Assembly: GCA_002839645.1 (NCBI GenBank)
Contig: PGYL01000013.1
Span: 1 to 48,410, forward strand
DNA: 48,410 bases
Reading direction: 5' to 3'
From: Methanomicrobiales archaeon HGW-Methanomicrobiales-2
Lineage (GTDB): Archaea; Halobacteriota; Methanomicrobia; Methanomicrobiales; Methanoculleaceae
The position numbers and the translations under genes are program-made. The notes below the pieces were generated by a model. The model worked only from the letters and a program-made list of their open reading frames with translations. It ran no database searches and had not been told where the DNA came from. Below are positions 25,482 to 37,236 of this stretch, piece by piece. Every line of letters starts with the position of its first letter. Position 1 is the stretch's first letter.

Positions 25482-26118
25482 CAATATATCATTCCCCGGT
25501 CCGAGTCCTGTATGCCGGTGCGGAATCATTCCCACCGCAGGGGGCAACGCGATAGTTCTGCCCGGAGCGTCTCTCTCATGGCCGTCGCACTTCCGGCATC
25601 TGAGGCGGACCCCGGGGAGGGCGCTCTGGCCGGACCACACAGGCATGTACTCAGGCGATTGCCCAAAACCCCACCGGGTGCGGGCAGCACCAGATCAACG
25701 GCGCCCACGCGAGACCGCGAAAGGCCGGACCCGTGACCGGATGCACTCCCGGACGGGTCCTGCAAAGCCTGCCCGGCCCGGCGATGCCGGCGGGGAGAAC
25801 ACGTAACGCGGCTCTCCTACAACCCACCTTATCCTGATCCGCCGGACCAACCCCGGGGCGGCACATCCCCGGGGAGTTCTCCCCGACTGCTATTTTCGCG
25901 CGATGCGTCGGAAAACCGGGATTACTATGCTCGCCCGGGGGTGCCAAAAAGAAGTATGGTATGGAGGACGTGCAGTGGATACACAGAGTGGGTATGCTGG
26001 AGAGAGTCTGAGGCGCAGGCAGTGCCCGGCCACACCCCTGTATGAACTCTAGATGTAATAATTATATCTATTGATACACTGAGAAAAAATTGTAATACTC
26101 CGGCTCCAGTACCCGGGC
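25482..26118. other. Long convergent intergenic region with CCCCGGGG pair
   Basis: This gap of about 640 bases holds no gene that I can support; the open frames are short, arginine/proline-rich artefacts of high GC. CCCCGGGG occurs twice, at 25851-25858 and 25867-25874, separated by eight bases, and is followed by the hairpin GGGGA-GTTC-TCCCC (25871-25884). This may be a transcription stop for the tfuA operon or a protein-binding site. The last 80 bases (26040-26100) turn AT-rich. Confidence 0.5.
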
Positions 26119-26949
26119 TCACCGCTCGAGCGAGAGCCGCCCGGCCAGCCACGCGATACGGTCGCGGCGGGCTGCTTCGTCAAGGAAATGGCCCGCGTCG
26201 TACCACTCGAGCGACTTCGGGTCGCTCGCCTGCTCGAAGAACTCCCGGGACTGCTCCTCCGTGAAGAATTCGTCGTGAAGAGCGGCCTGGAAGAAGAGCG
26301 GGGTGGGTGCGGCACGGCCGACCCAGACGGCAGGGTCGAGTTCCGCGAGCGTCCGGCGGTAATGCTCGAATTTCTCGCCCTGCAGGTCGGGCAGGTTCAC
26401 CGCGGCGACATCGACAAACCTTCCGGTGCCCGCCATCAGGACGGCGGCGCGAAGACGCCGATCGACGCCGGCGAGCACCGCCCCGAAAAGCGCCCCGACA
26501 CTGTGGCCCACGAACCCGATCCGGTCCGGATCGACGCCCGGCTGTGCTACGAGGAGATCTATCCCCCGGCGAAGGTCGATCACCGTCCGGTTATGCTCCC
26601 GCACGGCCTCCTCGGGATCCGTGACTGCCTGACCCCAGGCTGCTGCCGTATCGGCGGCCCAGGGAGCGTCGACGAGCAGGGAGGCCGCACCCATCCCGGC
26701 AAGGGCCACGGCCTCGGCGAGGAACGTGGCGCGAGAACCAAGTCCCGGGTGGAGGAAGAGGATGGCAGCGGAGCGTTTCGACCGGTCAACTTCTGCCGGG
26801 GCCACCAGGTAGGCCCGAACCCTCCGATCCGGGGCAGTCTGGTAGGTCAGGTCGCTGACTGAGATTTCGGTGCCGGCAATCTCGATCGCGGGCGGTCTCT
26901 CTGCATCGTAATCGAAGAGCGGGCGCAAATTATCGGCGGTTCGTTCCAT
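26119..26949 (-). CDS. Alpha/beta hydrolase
   Basis: A 276-residue alpha/beta-fold hydrolase. The strand ILFLHPGLGSR provides the oxyanion region, the nucleophile elbow is GFVGHSVGALFG (GHSVG), an Asp lies in the FFQAALHDEFF strand, and the catalytic His is in DAGHFLDEAA. It resembles dienelactone-hydrolase or acyl-peptidase-like esterases; the substrate is unknown. ATG 26949 is preceded by AAGGAG at four bases, while the upstream ATG 27024 adds an arginine-rich stretch and intrudes on the RuBisCO promoter region. It is transcribed divergently from the RuBisCO gene, with about 140 bases shared between them. Confidence 0.82.
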   Translation of the reverse strand: MERTADNLRPLFDYDAERPPAIEIAGTEISVSDLTYQTAPDRRVRAYLVAPAEVDRSKRSAAILFLHPGLGSRATFLAEAVALAGMGAASLLVDAPWAADTAAAWGQAVTDPEEAVREHNRTVIDLRRGIDLLVAQPGVDPDRIGFVGHSVGALFGAVLAGVDRRLRAAVLMAGTGRFVDVAAVNLPDLQGEKFEHYRRTLAELDPAVWVGRAAPTPLFFQAALHDEFFTEEQSREFFEQASDPKSLEWYDAGHFLDEAARRDRIAWLAGRLSLER

Positions 26950-27089
26950 AAGACTCCTTCTGCTTTCCTCTCGACCCGCCGGCAGATAAACCCGGCGCCT
27001 GCGGGGAGAAAGTGATTCCGGCATTCTCTACCCTGCTTCGAATGGAAGGTTTTTCTACCCGGGCACCCCTTCCTTCAAGAGGTGATTCT

Positions 27090-28382
27090 ATGGCGATTGA
27101 CTGGTACGAAGAGTTTGTTGATTTAAACCATACTCCCGGCCCGAACGAACTCGTAGCCCTCTATTATTTCGAGCCCGCGGCGGGGATCAGCAGGGAGGAG
27201 GCGGTCGGGAGAATCGCGTCCGAGAGTTCGACCGGGACGTGGACCACGCTCTTTACCCTGCCGCCCCGGATGCGCGACCTCCAGGCGAAGGCGTTCGAGA
27301 TCGAGGGAAATTATGTGAAGATCGCCTATCCCCTTGCCCTCTGGGAGGAGGGGAACGCTGCCCAGCTCTTGAGCGGCATCGCCGGAAACATCTTCGGCAT
27401 GAAGGCGCTCGACCGCCTGCGGCTGATCGACGCCTCGCTCCCGGCCGAATACCTCCGGCACTTCAAGGGACCGCACTTCGGCATGGAAGGGGTCCGGGAT
27501 ATGATGAAGGTCCACGGCAGGCCGCTCACGGGAGCGGTGCCGAAGCCGAAGGTAGGGTTCACGGCAGAGGAGCACGCAGAGGTAGGGTACGAGACCTGGA
27601 TGGGCGGGTTCGACTTCGTCAAAGACGACGAGAACCTGACGTCCCTTGCGTTCAACCGGTTCGACGACCGTGTCCGGGCGATGGCGAAGATGCGGGATAA
27701 GGCCGAGCAGGAGACCGGCGACGTGAAGTCCGCGTTCATCAACATCACGGCAGAGACCGAAATGATGGAGCAGCGGGCGAAGCTGCTTGCGGACTATGGC
27801 TGGAACTACGCGATGATCGACGTCGTGGTTGCGGGGACCGCCGCGGTCGCGACCCTCCGGGACTACTGCTCCGACCTCGGGCTTGCCATCCATGCCCATC
27901 GGGCGATGCACGCGGCCTTCGACCGCGACGAGAGGCACGGGATCACGATGCAGTTCCTGGCGAAGACGATGCGGCTCGTCGGTGTTTCGCAGATCCACAC
28001 CGGGACCGCTGTGGGCAAACTGGTCGGCACCCGGGCGGAGGCCACCGTGCTTGCGGATATGCTCCGGGAGAAGCACACGAACGCGGTGGACCACATGGCC
28101 CTCGACCAGGACTGGGGCACTATCAAGAGCGCGTTCCCGGTCTCATCGGGCGGGCTGCATCCCGGGCTCGTGCCGGACGTGCTCGACATCTACGGGAGCG
28201 AACTCGTTCTCCTGGTCAGTGGCGGCATCCACGGTCACCCGAAGGGCACGCGGGCGGGCGCAGAGGCCACCATGCAGGCGATCGAGGCCTGGAAAGAGGG
28301 GGAGACGCTTGAGGAGAAGGCGAAGAGGGCCCCCGAACTCAGGGAGGCGCTTGAGAAGTGGGGATATTATAAGCCGAAGTGA
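27090..28382 (+). CDS. rbcL: Form III ribulose-bisphosphate carboxylase
   Basis: A 430-residue archaeal RuBisCO large subunit. Active-site residues are in place: Lys in PKPKVG (151-156), the carbamylated Lys178 with its acidic partners in FVKDDE, the His in AHRAMHAA, loop-6 Lys310 in GKLVG, and the phosphate-binding PVSSGGLHPG and VSGGIHGHPKG. In archaea form III acts with AMP phosphorylase and ribose-1,5-bisphosphate isomerase on nucleoside-derived ribose, or with phosphoribulokinase in the reductive hexulose-phosphate route described in Methanomicrobiales. None of those partner genes is beside it. ATG 27090 has GAGGTGAT six bases upstream, which rules out the earlier ATG at 27012. Confidence 0.96.
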   Translation: MAIDWYEEFVDLNHTPGPNELVALYYFEPAAGISREEAVGRIASESSTGTWTTLFTLPPRMRDLQAKAFEIEGNYVKIAYPLALWEEGNAAQLLSGIAGNIFGMKALDRLRLIDASLPAEYLRHFKGPHFGMEGVRDMMKVHGRPLTGAVPKPKVGFTAEEHAEVGYETWMGGFDFVKDDENLTSLAFNRFDDRVRAMAKMRDKAEQETGDVKSAFINITAETEMMEQRAKLLADYGWNYAMIDVVVAGTAAVATLRDYCSDLGLAIHAHRAMHAAFDRDERHGITMQFLAKTMRLVGVSQIHTGTAVGKLVGTRAEATVLADMLREKHTNAVDHMALDQDWGTIKSAFPVSSGGLHPGLVPDVLDIYGSELVLLVSGGIHGHPKGTRAGAEATMQAIEAWKEGETLEEKAKRAPELREALEKWGYYKPK

Positions 28383-28465
28383 GGGGTTTTGGAAATCTAA
28401 CCCGGGATATTGCATGCCGGCCTAGTGATCTCACACGACTTGCTCATGATGGACTGCATGGCTCT

Positions 28466-28735
28466 GGTGTTGAGACAGGGGAGGGGGCACGCCCCCTCCC
28501 CGTCAGCCCCACCCCCGTGGCGATACCCCCACGGTCCACTGCACGGGGACAACTCGGGAGAAATGGGTTTGGGTTATCCTGCAACCCATTCCAACCACTG
28601 TTTTGACCTATGTAACTTGCACCCTCTGCCAGTCGAGATCGCGTGCATGGTTTCGTGGGGATATCGCCACGCACTGCCCCCGCCCTCTGGGGGCGGGGAG
28701 GAGCGCGAAGCGCGGGCGGGGTGGGGGTTGATCAG
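28466..28735 (+). repeat. Bipartite palindromic element, copy 2 (module order B-A)
   Basis: Module B (28466-28545) has the hairpin GGGGAGGGGGC/GCCCCCTCCCC (28478-28501), then GTCAGCCCCACCCCC and CCCACGGTCCACTGCACGG. Module A (28645-28735) follows about 100 bases later in the same orientation and reads GCACTGCCCCCGCCCTCTGG; its tip is GCGC-GAA-GCGC (28703-28713) instead of GGCC-GGA-GGCC in the other copies. The order is reversed relative to copies 1 and 3, as if parts of two elements lay side by side. The spacer contains a perfect AATGGGTT/AACCCATT inverted repeat. Confidence 0.75.
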
Positions 28736-28767
28736 GTGCAACTCGGAGTTTTCAAGCCATCAGAAAC

Positions 28768-28791
28768 TTTCAGAGATTTGTCTCTCTGAAA
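28768..28791. terminator. Terminator-like hairpin between convergent genes
   Basis: TTTCAGAGA (28768-28776) and TCTCTGAAA (28783-28791) form a perfect 9-bp stem with the loop TTTGTC. It lies just downstream of the DUF5591 gene on the minus strand and after the RuBisCO gene on the plus strand, with T-rich sequence on the plus-strand side (CTCTTTTC). It could end either transcript. Confidence 0.45.
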
Positions 28792-28814
28792 AAGCGCTCT
28801 TTTCCCACCACCAA

Positions 28815-29540
28815 TCACGCTCTCGCCGGCCCCCGCCGCTCCGGGCACCCTTCCAGAGCCGTCGTGCCCCCGGCGTGTAGCTTCCCCGCCATCCTCTCAA
28901 GCCCCTCGCGGAACTCGTCGATGTAGCCCTGCATCGAGAGGCTGCCTTCGGGAAACGGGCAGTCGATGTCGTAGAGGCGCTCGATCATCGGGTCGGAGGG
29001 GAGCAGGTCGACGGCGATCCCGGTCTCCTCCACGGCCTCCACCATTGCCTTCCGAAACGGCCCGATGCAGTAGGCGAGCCGGTGCCGGTAGGTGTCACGG
29101 GTCTTCTCGAGGTAGCCCTTCAGCCGGTAGACCTCGATCCGGTGGAAGTCCTGCCGGACCCGCCCGTCCGTGGTCTTGCCGAGCATGTAGTGGTAATTTT
29201 GGTAGGGGTACATGCACTCGAGCTCCGCAGGGACGGTCCCGCAGGTGCCGAATATGACGATATGATACTCCTCCGGATCAAGGACACCGTCGATGATCCG
29301 CCGGAAGAGCTGGTGGCTCGGGCTCTGGCTGTAGGGTTTCCGCACGGCGCAGGGGAGAAAGAGACCGATCTCCTTTTGCGCCACCCGGTAGTCATCGATG
29401 ATGAACCGGTAGGCGTCCTCGAACTCTTTTTGGTAGAACGGGGGGTCGAATATCTCAATCTTGGCCCCGTGCCTGTCCTGCACGACCTCGACGACCCGCC
29501 GGGGGGCACCCGCGCCCGGCACTAACCGATCTTCCTGCAT
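28815..29540 (-). CDS. DUF5591 domain protein (archaeosine-synthase-like)
   Basis: A 241-residue protein. Residues 35-130 carry the DUF5591 features known from the middle part of archaeosine synthase ArcS: FYQKEFEDAYRFIIDDYR, LFLPCAVRKPYSQSPSHQLF (PC-x-x-KPYS-x-SPSH) and a later VIFGTCGTVPAELECMYPY. The ArcS catalytic N-terminal TGT-like and C-terminal PUA domains are absent, so this is a stand-alone domain. A role in tRNA or nucleotide-base modification is inference from the family. ATG 29540 is preferred over TTG 29588. The gene runs convergent to the RuBisCO gene. Confidence 0.75.
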   Translation of the reverse strand: MQEDRLVPGAGAPRRVVEVVQDRHGAKIEIFDPPFYQKEFEDAYRFIIDDYRVAQKEIGLFLPCAVRKPYSQSPSHQLFRRIIDGVLDPEEYHIVIFGTCGTVPAELECMYPYQNYHYMLGKTTDGRVRQDFHRIEVYRLKGYLEKTRDTYRHRLAYCIGPFRKAMVEAVEETGIAVDLLPSDPMIERLYDIDCPFPEGSLSMQGYIDEFREGLERMAGKLHAGGTTALEGCPERRGPARA

Positions 29541-29758
29541 GAAAAAGTCTTCCCAATTGAGGATAGAGCGTTGGCGCGGGAACCGCAAAAACCTGCCCCT
29601 TCCGGGTGCCGGTCAGGAGCCGACCCGGGCGCGAAACCCCCGGATCCCCGCCGGGAGTGCACCGGCAAAACGGGTGGAGAATGATGGTACAGAGGCTTCC
29701 CGGGCGCCCTTCCGTCCGCGAGAGATAGAAGCGGCCGGCATACGGGCAAAACGAAAGA

Positions 29759-29767
29759 TGTAAATAC
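29759..29767 (+). promoter_or_regulatory. Candidate promoter of the rubrerythrin-like gene
   Basis: An ACGAAAG BRE-like motif followed by TGTAAATAC places the transcription start near 29790, exactly where an inverted repeat begins. Confidence 0.5.
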
Positions 29768-29789
29768 TCGCATCCCAAATATCCTGTAT

Positions 29790-29809
29790 TGTTCGTAGTT
29801 TTACGAACA
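29790..29809 (+). promoter_or_regulatory. 8-bp inverted repeat at the presumed transcription start of the rubrerythrin-like gene
   Basis: TGTTCGTA and TACGAACA flank a four-base GTTT spacer. Position at the predicted transcription start favours a repressor operator; a hairpin at the very 5' end of the transcript is the alternative. Confidence 0.55.
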
Positions 29810-29863
29810 CCACATGCAGCCGGCCCCCGGGCCGGAGAACTTAACAAAAAGGAGACATGCGCT

Positions 29864-30319
29864 ATGAATTTCGAAGACTTCCAGAAGATCATCACAAATG
29901 CTATCGACAGCGAAGTAGAGTCATACGCCTTCTACACGTCAATCGCCGACAGGGTGAAGGATGCAGGCCTAAAGACGCTCTTCCTTGACCTTGCAAAGGA
30001 CGAGAAGGGTCACCGCGAGTACCTTCAGGGCCTGCTGCTCCGTGACGCAAAGCAGATGAACTTTGTCGCGGCCAGGGACTACAAGATCACCGACTCCCTC
30101 GAAGAGCCCACGCTCTCGGTCGATATGAAGCCGCTCGACGGCCTGGTCCTCGCCGTCAAGAAGGAACTCCAGGCTGCCCAGATGTACACACAGCTTGCCG
30201 CCGCCTCCGCGGATGCAGAGCAGCAGATGGTCTTCGTCCAGCTCGCAAACATGGAGAAGGGACACAAGGCCCGACTCGAAGATATCTACACGAATATGGC
30301 ATACCCTGAGGCGTGGTAA
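29864..30319 (+). CDS. Rubrerythrin/ferritin-like diiron protein
   Basis: A 151-residue four-helix ferritin-like protein. Iron ligands appear as two pairs: EVESYAFY with KDEKGHREYL, and KKELQAAQMY with NMEKGHKARL, the E...E-x-x-H pattern of the rubrerythrin superfamily. The C-terminal rubredoxin-like domain of classic rubrerythrin is missing. Expected role: peroxide reduction or iron handling in an anaerobe, taking electrons from a separate rubredoxin (a tandem rubredoxin is encoded at 45.8-46.2 kb). ATG 29864 is preceded by AAAAAGGAG at nine bases; the longer frame upstream is leader. Confidence 0.87.
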   Translation: MNFEDFQKIITNAIDSEVESYAFYTSIADRVKDAGLKTLFLDLAKDEKGHREYLQGLLLRDAKQMNFVAARDYKITDSLEEPTLSVDMKPLDGLVLAVKKELQAAQMYTQLAAASADAEQQMVFVQLANMEKGHKARLEDIYTNMAYPEAW

Positions 30320-30415
30320 CCACCACCGCCTCAACCACCCTTTTACGTCATCTTTCCTCGCAGGACGGGCCCTCCCCGCCCTTGCCGGAGGAGGCCTGTT
30401 CTCTCCCCGAAATAG

Positions 30416-30453
30416 TCCCGTTATCTCGCTCGGTAACGGGATAGTATTTAAAA
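30416..30453 (+). promoter_or_regulatory. uvrA promoter with an overlapping 8-bp inverted repeat
   Basis: TCCCGTTA (30416-30423) and TAACGGGA (30434-30441) form a perfect inverted repeat with a 10-base spacer. The TATA box GTATTTAAAA (30444-30453) begins three bases later, so a protein bound at the repeat would cover the BRE. Transcription should start near 30477, about 30 bases before uvrA. Confidence 0.6.
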
Positions 30454-30508
30454 ATATTGGATCGCAAACGGCTATGAGCTCAGAAGATCAAGTTATCAGG
30501 ACAGAAGA

Positions 30509-33312
<2,804 letters not shown>

Positions 33313-33316
<4 letters not shown>

Positions 33317-34863
33317 TCGACCCGCTAACCTTACCGACCGAGCCCGGGTGCTACCTTTTTTCGGATAGCGAGGGCACCATCATCTACGTCGGGAAGGCAA
33401 AGAACTTGAAGCGGCGGGTATCGAGTTACTTCTCGCGGCACGACCTCGACCGGAAGACCGAAAGACTCGTCGCCGCCATCGCCGGGATCGACTTCATCGT
33501 CACCGACACCGAGGTCGAGGCGTTCATCCTCGAGAACACGCTGATCAAGAAGCACCAGCCGAAGTACAACATCGACTTAAAGGACGCGAAGAGGTACGCT
33601 TACATCCACGTCACCGACGAGCCCTATCCCCGGATCCACACTGCCCGCCAACCCGACGGGAACGGCCGGTACTACGGGCCGTTCGTCTCCGGCCGGGAGC
33701 GCGAAGACCTCCTCCGCCTCTTAAAATCCCTCTTTTGCCTTCGGTCCTGCCGCCGCCTCCCCCGGCGGCCGTGTCTCCGTGCACACATCGGCTCGTGCAG
33801 CGCCCCCTGCACCGGAGCAATCGGCGAGGACGACTACCAGGAAAGGATCAGGAGGGCCGAAGCGGTCCTCAAAGGGGATATCGCCGGGCTCATCCGGGCG
33901 CTCCGCGAGGAGATGGCGATCTTTGCAGAGCGGCAGGAGTACGAGCGGGCGATGGAGTTCCGCGACCAGGTCGCGGCCCTCGAGGGGCTGCGCGAGCGCC
34001 AGCACATGGACCGGCAGAAGACGTATAACGAAGATATCGTCAACTATATCACGAGCGTTGGAACCGTCTCCCTCATGCTCTTCAACGTCTACAAAGGAAC
34101 GCTTGCCGGGAAGCACGAGTACACCTTCGACGAGACGGAGGAGTTCCTGGAGGAGTTCCTCGCCCGCTACTACGCCGACCACGAACCCCCGGAGGAGGTT
34201 ATCCTGCCTGTGTCGGTCGACGACGCGGTCGCGGGGTACCTCTCCCACCTCCGGGGCGGCAAAGTCCGGGTGGTCGTGCCGCAGCGGGGCGAGAAGAAGA
34301 ACCTGCTCGACCTTGTCCGGAAGAACGTGGAGATCGCGTTCTTCGGCGACCGGATCAAACTGGACGAACTGAAACGCCGCCTGCACCTCCCGGACCTCCC
34401 GGTCGCGATCGAGTGCTTCGACATCTCCCATCTCTCCGGGACGGCGATGGTGGGGTCGATGGTCCGGTTCCTCTGGGGGAAGCCCGATAAGCGGAACTAC
34501 CGGCGGTTCCGGATACGGACGGTCGAGGGCGTCGACGACTTCGCCGCCATCGCCGAGGTGGTCCGCCGCCGCTACTCGCGGCTGCAGAAGGAGGGGGGCG
34601 AGTTCCCCGACCTGATCCTCGTCGACGGCGGGAAAGGGCAACTTGCGGCAGCAACCGCGGTGCTCAGGGAACTCGGGATCAAAGTCCCGATCGCAGCCAT
34701 CGCGAAGCGCGAGGAGGAGGTCTTCATACCGGGTTTCTCCCGGCCCCTGCCCCTTGAGAAGCACGAGAAAGCGTCGCTCTTCCTCCAGGAGATCCGCGAC
34801 GAGGCGCACCGGTTCGCGATCGCCTACCATAGGACCCTCCGAAAGAAGACGGTGGTACCATGA
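33313..34863 (+). CDS. uvrC: Excinuclease ABC subunit C (without C-terminal HhH domain)
   Basis: A 516-residue UvrC. The N-terminal GIY-YIG nuclease has GCYLFSDSEGTIIYVGKAKN with the Arg in KRRVSSYF and Glu in EAFILENTLIK; a Cys-rich patch CLRSCRRLP follows; the UVR motif is at RQEYERAMEFRDQVAALEG; the RNase-H-like nuclease has IECFDISHLSGTAMVGSMV, LILVDGGKGQL and RDEAHRFAIAYHR. The protein stops right after this last motif, so the tandem helix-hairpin-helix domain at the end of most bacterial UvrC is absent. UvrC makes both incisions around the lesion. The gene overlaps uvrA and uvrB by four bases each. Confidence 0.95.
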
Positions 34864-36788
34864 CGGCATTTCAACTCAAGGCGGATTTCAAACCCACGGG
34901 CTCGCAGCCCGACGCTATCCAAAAACTCACCGGCGGAATTAACTGCGGCGAGCGGTTCCAGACCCTCCTCGGCGTCACGGGATCAGGCAAGACCTTCACG
35001 ATAGCAAACGTCGTCGAGGCGGTCCAGAGACCCACCCTCGTCATCGCTCACAACAAGACGCTTGCGGCCCAGCTTTACAACGAGTTCAAGTCGTTCTTCC
35101 CCGAGAACCGGGTGGAGTACTTCGTCTCCTACTACGATTACTACCAGCCCGAGTCATACATAGCAAAGCGCGACCTCTACATCGAAAAAGACGCCCAGAT
35201 CAACCCGAAGATCGAGCAGATGCGCCTCGCCACCACCGCATCGATCCTCTCGCGCCCCGACACCATCGTCGTCGCCTCGGTCTCCTGCATCTACGGCCTC
35301 GGAAACCCCGCCAACTTTCAGCGGATGGGGTTTGAGGTGAAGGTCGGCGACCGGATGCGGCGGGACGATATCATACGGCGGCTCATCGACATCCAGTTCG
35401 AGAGAAACGACATCGAACTCATGCCGGGCCGGTTCCGGGTGAAGGGCGACACCATCGACCTCGTCCCCGGCTACTTCAACAACATCATCCGTATCGAACT
35501 CTTCGGGGATGAGGTGGACCGGATCAGCGAGATCGATAAGGTATCCGGCCAGCGCCTTGAAGAGATGAACTACTTCTTCGTCTACCCGGCCCGCCACTTC
35601 GTCGTCCCGGAGGAGGAGAAGGAGCGGGCGATAACCTCGATCGAGCAGGAACTCGAGGAGTGGCTCCCGAACCTCGGCATGCTCGAGGCGCACCGCCTGC
35701 GCCAGAGGACGCTCTACGACATCGAGATGATCCGGGAGACCGGGACCTGCAAGGGGATCGAGAATTACTCCCGCCACTTCGACGGAAGGAAGGCCGGAGA
35801 GCAGCCTTACTGCCTGCTGGACTATTTCCCGGAGGATTTCCTGATGGTGATCGACGAGAGCCACCAGACCCTGCCCCAGGTCCGCGGCATGTACCACGGC
35901 GACTTCTCGCGGAAGAAGTCCCTCGTGGACTACGGCTTCCGGCTGCCGTCGGCGTTCGACAACCGGCCGCTGAAGTTCGACGAGTTCTCCGGCTACATGA
36001 GAAACGTCATCTTCGTCTCGGCGACCCCGGGGGACTACGAACTGGAGCGTTCAACTGTTGCGGAGCAGATCATCCGGCCGACGGGGCTCGTGGATCCTGC
36101 GGTCGAGGTCCGGCCGATCGAGGGGCAGATCCAGGATGTCATCGCCGAGATCCGGGCCACGATCGACCGCGGCGACCGCATACTGCTGACGACGCTCACG
36201 AAGAGGCTCGCCGAGGAACTCTCGGAGTACCTGGCCGACCAGGGGATCAAGACCCGCTACCTCCACTCCGAGATCAACACCCTCGAGCGGACCGAGATCA
36301 TCCGGCTGCTCCGCCTCGGGAAGTACGACGTCCTCGTGGGGATCAACCTCCTGCGGGAGGGCCTCGACATCCCGGAGGTCGGGTTCGTCGGTATCCTCGA
36401 TGCCGACAAGGAAGGGTTCCTCCGCGACGCGAGGAGCCTGGTCCAGACCATCGGGCGGGCCGCCCGGAACGTGAACGCGAAGGTGGTGCTCTACGCCGAC
36501 ACCATGACCGATTCGATCAAGAAGGCGATGGCCGAGACCGAGCGGCGGCGCACGATGCAGCTCGCCTACAACGCCCGGCACGGCATCACGCCGCAGACGA
36601 TCATAAAGCCGGTCCGGGAAAAAGAGGTCGAGATCACCGATATCAAGCACGTCCCGAAGTCCGAGATCCCGAACCTGATCATCGAACTCGAGGCCGATAT
36701 GCGGGAGGCGGCGGAACGCCTGGAGTTCGAGCGGGCGATCGCGCTCCGGGATATGATCAGGAAACTGCAGGAAGGGGGACCGCGGTAG
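34860..36788 (+). CDS. uvrB: Excinuclease ABC subunit B
   Basis: A 642-residue UvrB of normal length. Helicase motif I is GVTGSGKTFT; the damage-probing beta-hairpin is YYDYYQPESYIAKRD; motif II is MVIDESHQTL; motif VI is QTIGRAARN; the C-terminal UVR motif ERLEFERAIALRDMIRKL binds UvrC. UvrB receives damaged DNA from UvrA and verifies the lesion. It is the last gene of the uvrA-uvrC-uvrB operon, with an ATGA overlap with uvrC. A convergent repeat-containing gap follows. Confidence 0.97.
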   Translation: MTAFQLKADFKPTGSQPDAIQKLTGGINCGERFQTLLGVTGSGKTFTIANVVEAVQRPTLVIAHNKTLAAQLYNEFKSFFPENRVEYFVSYYDYYQPESYIAKRDLYIEKDAQINPKIEQMRLATTASILSRPDTIVVASVSCIYGLGNPANFQRMGFEVKVGDRMRRDDIIRRLIDIQFERNDIELMPGRFRVKGDTIDLVPGYFNNIIRIELFGDEVDRISEIDKVSGQRLEEMNYFFVYPARHFVVPEEEKERAITSIEQELEEWLPNLGMLEAHRLRQRTLYDIEMIRETGTCKGIENYSRHFDGRKAGEQPYCLLDYFPEDFLMVIDESHQTLPQVRGMYHGDFSRKKSLVDYGFRLPSAFDNRPLKFDEFSGYMRNVIFVSATPGDYELERSTVAEQIIRPTGLVDPAVEVRPIEGQIQDVIAEIRATIDRGDRILLTTLTKRLAEELSEYLADQGIKTRYLHSEINTLERTEIIRLLRLGKYDVLVGINLLREGLDIPEVGFVGILDADKEGFLRDARSLVQTIGRAARNVNAKVVLYADTMTDSIKKAMAETERRRTMQLAYNARHGITPQTIIKPVREKEVEITDIKHVPKSEIPNLIIELEADMREAAERLEFERAIALRDMIRKLQEGGPR

Positions 36789-36904
36789 GGGTCCGGTGGT
36801 GACGGGGCAGGGCTCTGGATTGCCGCAAGTGTATGGGCCTGGGAGGGACCACGACGGCAAAGGTGGCAACCTCCGTTGTTTTGACGGTAAAACTGTTGAG
36901 GTGA

Positions 36905-37105
36905 TGGAAAGCCCCGTGCAGTGGACCGTGGGAGTATCGCCATTGGGGGTGGGGCTGACGGGGAGGGGGGCACGCCCCCCCTCCCCTGTCTCTATCACGT
37001 AATGAGACATGCAACCCCCACCCCGCCCGGCCTCCGGCCTCCTCCCCCTTCCTGCGGGGCGGGGGCAGTGCGTGGCGATATCCACTGGAAAGCCGTGCAC
37101 GGGTG
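36905..37105 (-). repeat. Bipartite palindromic element, copy 3 (modules A-B, inverted)
   Basis: Read on the minus strand from 37105, this copy has the same order as copy 1: GCACGGCTTTCCA, TATCGCCACGCACTG, module A with tip GGCC-GGA-GGCC (plus-strand 37029-37039), then module B with a G4AG6/C7TC4 hairpin (36960-36986) and CCCACGGTCCACTGCACGG. It sits between the convergent uvrB and PspC genes. The remainder of this gap (36789-36904 and 37106-37236) shows no gene. Confidence 0.8.
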
Positions 37106-37236
37106 AGCAATCAAGGATACTTGAGCACGTACATTACTTGAACTCCCATATCTTGAACAGGCTAACTGGCCCGCACGCACGGTCACCATCCACGAAAAGA
37201 AACGGGTGCAGTCTCCCAACCGCACCCCAACCTCCA

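Noticed and set aside
33721-34869. Long antisense open frame (382 codons) opposite uvrC
   Set aside because: It is a shadow of the GC-rich uvrC reading frame: the plus strand encodes all UvrC motifs and the antisense product shows no family signal.
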